Source: Acidobacteriota bacterium
GTDB taxonomy: Bacteria > Acidobacteriota > Terriglobia > Terriglobales > Acidobacteriaceae
Length of the DNA stretch: 11,386 bases
Direction: 5' to 3'
Assembly: GCA_003225595.1 (NCBI GenBank)
Contig: QIAR01000169.1
Location: forward strand, 1 to 11,386
Below are positions 1 to 5,459 of this stretch, piece by piece; positions within the stretch are counted from its first letter, which is position 1; every line of letters starts with the position of its first letter. Made by a program: the position numbers and the translations under genes. The notes beneath the pieces are model-generated. The model was not told where the DNA came from. It searched no databases and was given only the letters and a program-made list of their open reading frames with translations.

Positions 1-1
1 A

Positions 2-802
2 GGCTGCGATCGGGCGCCGGTTCTGGAGCGTGCCCGTGACAAAGGCGCGATTGATGAGGGACGCACACCCTCCGACGCTATCCGCGGCAGCCAGCTCGTT
101 CTACTAGCGACTCCCGTGGGGAGCATTATTGATCTTATTGAACGCATCGGCCCGGTGCTTTCTGCGCGCACTCTGCTTACCGATGTGGGCAGCACCAAGG
201 CCGATGTAGTGGCGCGCGCGGCCTCGGTCTTGGGAAGGAATGCAGGCCGGCGCTTCCTCGCCGGGCACCCGATGTCCGGGAAAGAACAATCCGGCGTGGA
301 ATTTGCCGACCCTGACTTGTTTCTAGGCGCCACCTGGTTTTTCACTCCGCTGCCCGGCCAGAACATCTATAGCGGGCTGAGCGGCGAGTTTGTTGAGTGG
401 GTGGAAAGAATTGGGGCGCGGATCGCCAGCATGGATGCCGCGGAGCACGATCATCTTTGCGCCTGGATCAGCCATCTACCGCAGATGATCTCGACTGCAT
501 TGGCGGCCTCGCTGGTGGATGAATTCGGCGAAGAAGCGCCCCTGCTCGAAGCCGGTGGCCGCGCCCTGCACGAGATGACACGCATCTCGGCGAGTCCTTA
601 CTCGATGTGGCGTGACATTGCGCTCACAAACAAGAAGAATCTCCAGAGAGCTCTGCTAAAACTCGAACAGCGCCTGGCTCACATCCGCGAAAACCTCAGC
701 ACCCGCGAGTTGGCGGTGGAATTCGAGCGCGCACACCAGCTGAATAAGTGCCTCCCGAAGAAGAAAATGAGAGCTACGCCGATACCAGACCCGAGGAATT
801 GA
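2..802 (+). CDS. tyrA: Prephenate dehydrogenase, 5'-truncated by the window edge
   Basis: Oxidatively decarboxylates prephenate to 4-hydroxyphenylpyruvate with NAD(P)+, the committed step to tyrosine, in the cytoplasm. The frame is open to the left edge, so the true start and the Rossmann Gly-rich loop lie outside; 266 residues are visible, against about 280-290 for the family. Landmarks numbered from the first visible codon: LVLLATPVG closing the nucleotide-binding half (about 33-41), TDVGSTK (about 60-66), and GHPMSGKEQSG with the catalytic His at residue 89 (266-268). Further on, the helical C-terminal domain carries WISHLPQM, whose His matches the second conserved substrate-binding His of TyrA. 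No chorismate mutase or ACT domain is fused at the C-terminus. It ends at TGA 800-802, inside one arm of a strong inverted repeat, and is followed by a 119-bp gap before scoA. Family assignment is secure; NAD versus NADP preference cannot be read because the binding loop is missing. Confidence 0.93.
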   Translation, partial: GCDRAPVLERARDKGAIDEGRTPSDAIRGSQLVLLATPVGSIIDLIERIGPVLSARTLLTDVGSTKADVVARAASVLGRNAGRRFLAGHPMSGKEQSGVEFADPDLFLGATWFFTPLPGQNIYSGLSGEFVEWVERIGARIASMDAAEHDHLCAWISHLPQMISTALAASLVDEFGEEAPLLEAGGRALHEMTRISASPYSMWRDIALTNKKNLQRALLKLEQRLAHIRENLSTRELAVEFERAHQLNKCLPKKKMRATPIPDPRN

Positions 803-857
803 ATCATTGAGAGATTGGCTCCGACTTCCAGCGGCCGTGAATCAATTCCTCTGGGTC
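788..857. repeat. Long inverted repeat straddling the tyrA stop codon
   Basis: GACCC+GAGGAATTGA (788-802) is matched in reverse complement by TCAATTCCTC+GGGTC (842-857), with one unpaired T at 852: 15 base pairs with a single bulge around a 39-nt loop. The left arm ends exactly on the TGA stop of tyrA. No T-run follows in either direction, so it is not a canonical intrinsic terminator. It could be an mRNA 3'-end stem or a short interspersed palindromic element. Confidence 0.7.
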
Positions 858-921
858 CGAGATGCCCTGAGCGCAACCGAAGGGTGCCTGCGTGGTGGAT
901 TTGTTTTAGAATCGCTCTCTT

Positions 922-1626
922 ATGAACAAAGTCGTAGCCAGCGCAGACGAGGCCATCCGCGATGTGTTTGATGGCGCTAGCATCATGGTGGGCGGATTTG
1001 GGCTCTGCGGTATTCCAGAAAATCTGATTCGCGCCCTGGTGCGCAAAGGCGTGAAGAACCTCACCACGATCAGCAACAACGCTGGTGTGGATGGTTTCGG
1101 TATCGGCCTGCTGCTTTCCGCAGGTCAGATTGGCAAGCACATCGGGACCTACGTCGGTGAGAACAAGCTGCTGGAGGAGATGGTTCTGAAGAGACAGCTC
1201 GAGCTGGATCTGGTCCCGCAGGGTACTTTTTCGGAGCGCATTCGCGCGGGCGGCGCTGGCATTCCTGCATACTTCACTCCCACCGGCGTGGGCACGATTG
1301 TTGCGGATGGCAAAGAAACACGTGAGTTCGACGGCCGCACGTATGTGATGGAGCGCGCGCTCAAAGCGGACTTTGCTTTCTTAAAGGCGTGGAAGGGCGA
1401 TAAGTGGGGGAATCTGGTATATCGGAAGACGGCGCGCAACTTTAATCCCATGATGGCGACCGCGGCAAAAGTCACGATTGCCGAGGTCGAACACCTGGTC
1501 GACGTCGGAGAACTCGATCCTGACATGATCCACACGCCCAGCGTCTACGTGAAGCGCATCTTCCAGGGAGAATTGTACGAGAGGCGCATCGAGCGGAGGA
1601 CGGTGAGAAAAGTGAGTGGTCAGTAA
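922..1626 (+). CDS. scoA: Succinyl-CoA:3-ketoacid CoA-transferase, subunit A
   Basis: The alpha subunit of a family I CoA-transferase moves CoA from succinyl-CoA to acetoacetate, or runs the reverse, feeding acetoacetate/ketone-body carbon to acetyl-CoA. At 234 residues it has the usual subunit A length. Visible family blocks are VGGFGLCGIPE near residue 22, the NNAGVDGFGIG region around 52-62, and GKHIGTYVGENK around 72-83. They are followed by DLVPQGTFSERIRAGGAGIP around 95-114, the ADFAFLKAWKGDKWGN block and the NPMMATAAKVTIAEVEHLV block. The catalytic Glu is in subunit B, as expected. ATG 922 is the first in-frame start giving the family N-terminus; no clear Shine-Dalgarno precedes it. 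A TAGAAT hexamer at 907-912 could be a -10 element giving a very short leader, but no good -35 is visible. scoB follows after 81 bp. The exact ketoacid substrate is inferred from family resemblance. Confidence 0.95.
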   Translation: MNKVVASADEAIRDVFDGASIMVGGFGLCGIPENLIRALVRKGVKNLTTISNNAGVDGFGIGLLLSAGQIGKHIGTYVGENKLLEEMVLKRQLELDLVPQGTFSERIRAGGAGIPAYFTPTGVGTIVADGKETREFDGRTYVMERALKADFAFLKAWKGDKWGNLVYRKTARNFNPMMATAAKVTIAEVEHLVDVGELDPDMIHTPSVYVKRIFQGELYERRIERRTVRKVSGQ

Positions 1627-1647
1627 AACAAGTCACAACTGACCACT
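1615..1647. repeat. Inverted repeat straddling the scoA stop codon
   Basis: AGTGGTCAGT (1615-1624) and ACTGACCACT (1638-1647) are perfect 10-bp reverse complements around a 13-nt loop. The left arm encodes the last residues of ScoA and the first base of its TAA stop (1624-1626). No T-run follows the right arm. In the transcript it would form a stem between the two cistrons; an intercistronic stability or translation-coupling role is only inference. Confidence 0.65.
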
Positions 1648-1702
1648 AGCCGCTCACAACTGGCTACTAATCTGGGAACTGCCGGACCAACAACTGGGAA
1701 CT
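1633..1702 (+). repeat. Degenerate direct repeats of about 21-22 bp period in the scoA-scoB gap
   Basis: TCACAACTG occurs at 1633-1641 and 1654-1662 (21 bp apart). CTGGGAACT occurs at 1672-1680 and 1694-1702 (22 bp apart). The whole spacer is a low-complexity mix of ACTG, ACCACTAG and AACTGG words that ends five bases before the scoB ATG. The weak GGGAA (1697-1701) is the only Shine-Dalgarno candidate for scoB and lies inside this repeat. Confidence 0.6.
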
Positions 1703-1707
1703 ACGCA

Positions 1708-2391
1708 ATGGCGACCACATCTAAGTTCGGGAAAGATGTTGAAAAACGCGAACGCATCGTTAAGCGCATCGCGCGCGAACTGCGCGACGGCTTCTACGTG
1801 AACCTGGGGATTGGCTTGCCTACACTAGTGGCGAACCACGTTCCGGCTGGCATCGACGTAATTCTTCAAAGCGAAAACGGCATGCTGGGGATCGGTCCTT
1901 ATCCAATCGAAGGGCAAGAAGATGCCGACCTGATTAATGCCGGCAAAGAAACCGTGAGCGAGATGCCCGGCACGGCATATTTTTCGAGCGCCGATTCCTT
2001 TGCCATGATCCGAGGCGGCCACATTGATCTGAGCGTGCTTGGCGCGATGGAAGTAGATGAAGCAGGGAATCTCGCAAATTGGATGATCCCCGGCAAAATG
2101 GTGAAGGGAATGGGCGGCGCCATGGATCTAGTAGCGGGCGCGCGCCGCGTAATTGTCGCCATGGAGCACACCACGCGGGAAGGTGAGCCCAAGATCCTGA
2201 AGAAGTGCACCCTGCCACTCACCGGTGTGAAGGTCGTGCACAACATCGTTAGCGAGATGGCCTATATCAGCTTAACGCCCACCGGCCTCGTCCTCGAAGA
2301 AATTGCGCCCGGACTTACTGCTGATGACGTGCAGCGCCTCACCGAGCCCACGCTGATCATCAGCCCTAACCTGAAAGTGATGGAGTGTTGA
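1708..2391 (+). CDS. scoB: Succinyl-CoA:3-ketoacid CoA-transferase, subunit B
   Basis: The beta subunit pairs with ScoA and supplies the catalytic glutamate that forms the enzyme-CoA thioester intermediate. The 227-residue protein has the usual subunit B length. NLGIGLPTLVANHVP lies near residues 32-46, and SENGMLGIGP at about 55-64 contains the predicted nucleophile Glu56. The GGHIDLSVLGAMEVD block, then NWMIPGKMVKGMGGAMDLV and MEHTTREGEPKILKKC, complete the subunit B signature. ATG 1708 gives a short basic N-terminus before the conserved core. The ribosome site is weak (GGGAA 1697-1701). The partner subunit ends 81 bp upstream on the same strand, so the two are probably co-transcribed. No fusion or frameshift is visible. 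It ends at TGA 2389-2391, facing the minus-strand gene run. Confidence 0.95.
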   Translation: MATTSKFGKDVEKRERIVKRIARELRDGFYVNLGIGLPTLVANHVPAGIDVILQSENGMLGIGPYPIEGQEDADLINAGKETVSEMPGTAYFSSADSFAMIRGGHIDLSVLGAMEVDEAGNLANWMIPGKMVKGMGGAMDLVAGARRVIVAMEHTTREGEPKILKKCTLPLTGVKVVHNIVSEMAYISLTPTGLVLEEIAPGLTADDVQRLTEPTLIISPNLKVMEC

Positions 2392-2395
2392 TAAA

Positions 2396-2555
2396 GACAG
2401 TCTCTGGTCATCGGTTGCTAGCCTTTTACTCAGGCTCGAGGTCGAGCAAATTGCTCGTAGCTGGCGATGACTGTCCAACATCAAGAGATGCTTTGATCCG
2501 CCAGAACGTCACTCCTCCAATCCGTCGGAGTTTCGGATTGGCGGTCTGACTGGCG
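2396..2555. repeat. Inverted-repeat-rich convergent gap between scoB and the small membrane protein gene
   Basis: The 239-bp gap 2392-2630 holds no credible gene but several dyads. GACAGTC 2396-2402 pairs with GACTGTC 2469-2475, and TCATCG 2408-2413 with CGATGA 2465-2470. CGAGCAA-A-TTGCTCG at 2443-2457 is nearly perfect. A nested pair follows: CGCCAG 2499-2504 with CTGGCG 2550-2555 encloses CCAATCCG 2517-2524 with CGGATTGG 2534-2541 (9-nt loop). None is followed by a T-tract. Its place between converging genes suits a bidirectional transcription-end region, but the termination role is inference. Confidence 0.5.
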
Positions 2556-2630
2556 CGGCATGTTGCTGGGCTGCGCCAAGACTGCCAACAGAATGAGACG
2601 TCCGCGGAGCCGGAAACTAACGCCTGAACT

Positions 2631-2831
2631 CTAGATTCTGAATGGCGCGCTCAACAGGCGTGCCGGCAGCATTATGGCCGCCGAAAACAGCGCCAGAACG
2701 CCGTGGACTGCGATCCCCACCAACCGAAACGGCAGCAATAGCAGCCAGATGAACGGATAGAGCACCAGCGCCAGCAGAGCCACCGGCCAGCACATCACGA
2801 ACAGAAAACACCAGAGGAGGAAAGTGAGCAC
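2631..2831 (-). CDS. Small hydrophobic membrane protein (66 aa), unknown function
   Basis: I do not recognise a named family. The start is chosen as GTG at 2831-2829 because a perfect AGGAGGT (2844-2838) sits six bases upstream; the frame runs 16 codons further upstream without such a signal. The 66-residue product is almost wholly hydrophobic. There is a first segment at about 2-15, a second at about 17-35 and a third at about 37-55, with Pro16, Pro26, Pro34 and Pro56 breaking them. Basic residues Arg36, Arg58 and Arg65 may set topology. There is no cleavable signal peptide and no catalytic motif. It lies 75 bp downstream of the hydrolase gene on the same strand, so co-expression is possible. 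Its strong ribosome site supports real translation. Start choice is confident; function is unknown. Confidence 0.7.
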   Translation of the reverse strand: MLTFLLWCFLFVMCWPVALLALVLYPFIWLLLLPFRLVGIAVHGVLALFSAAIMLPARLLSAPFRI

Positions 2832-2837
2832 GATGAG

Positions 2838-2844
2838 ACCTCCT
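2838..2844 (-). promoter_or_regulatory. Perfect Shine-Dalgarno deciding the GTG start
   Basis: AGGAGGT on the minus strand is followed by the six bases CTCATC and then GTG (2831-2829). Most other genes in this window lack a clear ribosome site, so this one is conspicuous. Confidence 0.8.
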
Positions 2845-2881
2845 GTAATTCTTCTGAAATAGTGTACGGATGAATGCAATT

Positions 2882-2915
2882 GGAAGTTCCGCTTACCTGC
2901 TTGTCGCTAACTTCC
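2882..2915. repeat. Short inverted repeat around the hydrolase stop codon
   Basis: GGAAGTT (2882-2888) and AACTTCC (2909-2915) are perfect 7-bp reverse complements with a 20-nt loop. The second arm overlaps the hydrolase TAG (2909-2907) by one base. Seven base pairs can arise by chance; it is listed because the same arrangement recurs at other stops here. Confidence 0.35.
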
Positions 2916-3581
2916 TGCAGTATAGCCGAGGTATTTTTTGAGAAATGCCAGTGTCCGCAGGCCGGCGTCACGCCAGGTCTCACCGGCGAAACCGTGTCCT
3001 GCGCCACGATAAATCTGCATTTCGTAGGCAACGCCTCTGCGCTCCAGCACTTGTTGAAGGTGGTAGGCTTCTTCCACCGGAACTGTCGGGTCCGCCTCCC
3101 CGTGGAGAATCAGGATCGGCGGCAGGCGGCGCAGAAAGAGCTTCATCTCTTTTGGCAGTCCTCCGAAAAATTCAACCACAGCCCGGACGCGCGGGTCGAT
3201 ACCTGCATTCGAGAGCGTGAGATAAGCGCCGAGGGAAAAGCCTAGCAGGCCGATTCTTTCGGGATCAATCTGATGCTGCCGCTCCACGTGACTGACCGCG
3301 TCCCATAGGGTCTTCATCCACAGGGGAAAGTTTCTGAAGAGGTTTTGTTTCTCGGCATTAATTGTGCCAGTGCGGTCGAAGTAGTGGAGCACGTAGACGG
3401 CGAATCCCTGGCTCGCAAGCATGGCTGCAGGCTGGGACATGCTCGCGTGTCCGCCGCAAGAACCGTGGAGAGCGATCACGGCTGGGAAAGGTTGTCCATT
3501 CGAGCTCGGAAGGAAGCAGTCGAGGCGAATGTTCTTGCCGCCGCTCAAAAAGGCAACTTGCGAGTTGGTGATGGGATACAT
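2907..3581 (-). CDS. Dienelactone-hydrolase-like alpha/beta hydrolase with a Ser nucleophile
   Basis: A 224-residue cytoplasmic alpha/beta hydrolase. The oxyanion-hole stretch LHGSCGG is at about 38-44. The nucleophile elbow is G-F-S-L-G with Ser116, the acid is Asp164 in HGEADPTVP, and the base is His196 in GAGHGF. Order, spacing and length match the dienelactone hydrolase (DLH) family. True dienelactone hydrolases use Cys as nucleophile, so the Ser here points to a carboxylesterase or peptidase-like member rather than a chlorocatechol-pathway enzyme. There is no signal peptide; the N-terminus resembles the first beta strands of the fold. ATG 3581 is used, and no Shine-Dalgarno is evident. 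It lies 71 bp downstream of mtnA and 75 bp upstream of the small membrane gene, both on the same strand. Neighbours give no hint of substrate. Family is secure; specific reaction unknown. Confidence 0.88.
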   Translation of the reverse strand: MYPITNSQVAFLSGGKNIRLDCFLPSSNGQPFPAVIALHGSCGGHASMSQPAAMLASQGFAVYVLHYFDRTGTINAEKQNLFRNFPLWMKTLWDAVSHVERQHQIDPERIGLLGFSLGAYLTLSNAGIDPRVRAVVEFFGGLPKEMKLFLRRLPPILILHGEADPTVPVEEAYHLQQVLERRGVAYEMQIYRGAGHGFAGETWRDAGLRTLAFLKKYLGYTAGS

Positions 3582-3604
3582 AAGAAGCAGTTAGCGGTTG
3601 CCAC

Positions 3605-3656
3605 TTAGCATTTAACCCGCAAGCCTCGAAGTAGGAGTTGGAGTGCCCAATGCTAA
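3605..3656. repeat. Inverted repeat spanning the mtnA-hydrolase gap
   Basis: TTAGCATT (3605-3612) and AATGCTAA (3649-3656) are perfect 8-bp reverse complements separated by 36 nt. The second arm contains the mtnA stop codon (TAG, 3655-3653). No T-tract is present. The gap also holds several TTAGC and CTAA words of a degenerate kind. Confidence 0.4.
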
Positions 3657-4708
3657 ATGCTCGCTACTGCCGGCTCTTCCGCCAGCTTTCGCAAAGATTC
3701 ATTGTAAGGCGCTCGTGCGATGCCACGCTCGGTGATGATCGCGGTCACGTATTTCCCAGGGGTCACGTCGAATGCCGGATTTTCTACTTCGACGCCTTCA
3801 GGCGCGATCGCCTTCCCCGCGATGTGCGTGACCTCGCGCGCATTGCGTTGCTCGATCGGAATCGTGCTGCCGTTGGATGTTTCCAGATCAATGGTGGAAA
3901 ACGGCGCGGCGACATAGAACGGGATCGCGTGTTCTTTTGCTAGCACGGCAACAGTGTATGTGCCGATCTTGTTGGCCACATCGCCGTTGGCGGCGATGCG
4001 GTCGGCACCTACCACAATGGCGCCGATTTTGCCCTGTTTCATCATAGCTCCGGCCATGTTGTCGGATATCACGGTCGTTGGGATGCCATCTTTCATCAGT
4101 TCCCATGCGGTTAGGCGCGAGCCCTGAAGGAAGGGGCGCGTTTCGTCGGCATAGACGTGGATCTTCTTGCCCTGCTCTACCGCCGCGCGAATCACCCCCA
4201 GTGCGGTCCCGTAACCACAGGTGGCCAGCGCGCCCGCATTGCAGTGTGTGAGCACGCCACCGCTCGTAGGCATAAGGGTCGCGCCGTGGCGGCCCATGGC
4301 TTGATTGGCGGCGATGTCTTCCGCGTGCATGCGCTGGGCTTCTTCAATCAGCTCTTGTTTGATCTGCGGGATAGTGCGCATGCGGAAGTACTCGAATTTT
4401 TGCCGCATGCGGCGGATGGCCCAGAAAAGGTTCACGGCTGTGGGTCGGGTTTTGCCGATCAGGTCGCAGATTCGCTCGAACTCCTGCTTGAGTTCCGCTC
4501 CGGTGGCTGCTTTTGAATTCTTTATCCCCAGCGCGATTCCCATGGCGGCAGCAACGCCAATCGCCGGCGCACCGCGAACGACCATCTTACGAATTACGTC
4601 AGCGACCTGCTCGTGCGTCTTGCAGGTTACGTAGGTTTCCTCAGTGGGCAGCTTCGTCTGATCAATGAAGCGAACGCCGGAGTCCGTCCATTCGAGAGTC
4701 TTGATCAC
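3653..4708 (-). CDS. mtnA: S-methyl-5-thioribose-1-phosphate isomerase
   Basis: Converts the aldose 5-methylthioribose 1-phosphate to the ketose 5-methylthioribulose 1-phosphate in the methionine salvage pathway (cytoplasm). The 351-residue length is typical. RGAPAIGVAAAMG lies at 45-57 (phosphate/substrate contact) and NLFWAIRRM at about 93-101. HCNAGALATCGYGTALG at 155-171 contains the catalytic Cys156, ADETRPFLQGSRLTAWEL starts at 187, and GADRIAANGDVANKIGTY at 234-251 contains the catalytic Asp236. The joint Cys and Asp signature separates true MtnA from eIF2B-like relatives. The start is GTG at 4708-4706, which gives the short IKTLEW N-terminus expected for the family; no strong ribosome site is present. 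The 116-bp upstream spacer after pyrE is AT-rich and repetitive. No other salvage gene (mtnK, mtnB and so on) is in the window, and no SAM riboswitch was seen. Confidence 0.95.
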   Translation of the reverse strand: MIKTLEWTDSGVRFIDQTKLPTEETYVTCKTHEQVADVIRKMVVRGAPAIGVAAAMGIALGIKNSKAATGAELKQEFERICDLIGKTRPTAVNLFWAIRRMRQKFEYFRMRTIPQIKQELIEEAQRMHAEDIAANQAMGRHGATLMPTSGGVLTHCNAGALATCGYGTALGVIRAAVEQGKKIHVYADETRPFLQGSRLTAWELMKDGIPTTVISDNMAGAMMKQGKIGAIVVGADRIAANGDVANKIGTYTVAVLAKEHAIPFYVAAPFSTIDLETSNGSTIPIEQRNAREVTHIAGKAIAPEGVEVENPAFDVTPGKYVTAIITERGIARAPYNESLRKLAEEPAVASI

Positions 4709-4733
4709 AGTTCAGTTCTCAGTTTTTAGAAAA

Positions 4734-4849
4734 ATTGACTCATTAAAGCTATTGACTCTCTAATTTATTGCGTCACCTTCAAGAAAAGAGTTGTGGCATT
4801 TCAGAGTTTCAATGACTCAATCATTCAATGACTTAGTGTCTCAATCGAC
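4734..4849. repeat. AT-rich ATTGACT/AATGACT repeat cluster between pyrE and mtnA
   Basis: Heptads ATTGACT at 4734-4740 and 4751-4757 and AATGACT at 4811-4817 and 4827-4833, plus a degenerate AATCGACT at 4842-4849. The 10-mer TTCAATGACT is repeated exactly at 4808-4817 and 4824-4833. TCATT-C-AATGA (4821-4831) is a perfect small palindrome. The cluster is much richer in A+T than the surrounding genes and runs into the pyrE 3' end, where it encodes the last residues and the TGA stop. Similar loose tracts occur in spacers of some acidobacterial genomes, as far as I recall. Confidence 0.6.
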
Positions 4850-5403
4850 TTAAGGTGCTCCTGGCGCACTTCGTTGGCCGTGAAAATCGAAACGAACGCC
4901 GCCGGAGCCGCGGCCTTCTCTACTTGTGGACGGCCCCTGGCCTCTTCACGCTCCACCAGGCACATCACCCCGACGATCTCGAATCCAAATTCGCGGGCGG
5001 CTTCGATTGCCTGAATAGTGGATGAGCCGGTAGTACAGACATCGTCGACGATTACCACTGGTGCGCCTTTCTGACAGAAGCCTTCGATGCGCTGTCCGGT
5101 GCCGTGCTGCTTTTCGGTCTTGCGGACAAGGAATCCGTTGAGCTCACCGCTCACGACCGAAACCGCAGTGACGATGGGATCGGCGCCCATGGTGAGTCCT
5201 CCGACAGCATGTGGCCTCCAGCTTCGAGCACGAATCTCATCCCAAAAAACCTGTCCCGTGAGCCGCGATCCTTTGGCGTCCAGGGTAGTCGTGCGGCAGT
5301 CGACGTAGTAGTCGCTGCTAGCTCCAGACGAAAGTCTAAATTTCCCTAACCGAAAAGACTTCGCGGCAAGAAGGCGCAATAGTTCCTCACGGTTGGGAGA
5401 CAT
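4825..5403 (-). CDS. pyrE: Orotate phosphoribosyltransferase
   Basis: Joins orotate to PRPP giving orotidine 5'-monophosphate, the fifth step of de novo UMP synthesis; a cytoplasmic enzyme, usually dimeric. At 192 residues it is of normal length. LSSGASSDYYVDCR at 24-37 forms the orotate-side loop. RKTEKQHGTG at 94-103 is the flexible catalytic loop with its Lys and His residues. VVIVDDVCTTGSSTIQA at 116-132 is the PRPP-binding motif with paired Asp. ATG 5403 gives the expected helical N-terminus. The last residues (about SIETLSH) are encoded by the AATGACT-type repeat, so the tail may be a recent addition or replacement. It lies 56 bp downstream of the CPBP gene and 116 bp upstream of mtnA, same strand. 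No other pyr gene is near. Confidence 0.95.
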   Translation of the reverse strand: MSPNREELLRLLAAKSFRLGKFRLSSGASSDYYVDCRTTTLDAKGSRLTGQVFWDEIRARSWRPHAVGGLTMGADPIVTAVSVVSGELNGFLVRKTEKQHGTGQRIEGFCQKGAPVVIVDDVCTTGSSTIQAIEAAREFGFEIVGVMCLVEREEARGRPQVEKAAAPAAFVSIFTANEVRQEHLKSIETLSH

Positions 5404-5421
5404 AGAAAATCTACGATAACA

Positions 5422-5457
5422 CGGGCAGGGATGCCTGAAGGCGGACGCCTGAGCCCG
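5422..5457. repeat. Hairpin-forming GC-rich dyad between the CPBP gene and pyrE
   Basis: Outer arms CGGGC (5422-5426) and GCCCG (5453-5457) enclose AGGCGGACGCCT (5439-5450), a 5-bp palindrome with a 2-nt centre. A GCCTGAAGGC hairpin (5433-5442) overlaps as an alternative fold. It begins three bases past the CPBP stop and is followed on the minus strand by GTGTTATCGTAGATTTTCT up to the pyrE ATG. The T-run is too distant for a clean intrinsic terminator. Confidence 0.45.
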
Positions 5458-5459
5458 AC

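Noticed and set aside
679..1140. 153-codon minus-strand frame overlapping tyrA and scoA
   Set aside because: It overlaps two certain genes on the opposite strand and crosses the tyrA-end inverted repeat; composition looks like a non-coding shadow.
2874..3245. Plus-strand frame antisense to the hydrolase
   Set aside because: The hydrolase has an intact catalytic triad on the other strand; this frame has no recognisable domain.
4709..4824. Possible SAM riboswitch or other leader RNA before mtnA
   Set aside because: The spacer is AT-rich repeats without the conserved helices of a SAM-type aptamer, and no terminator stem is present.
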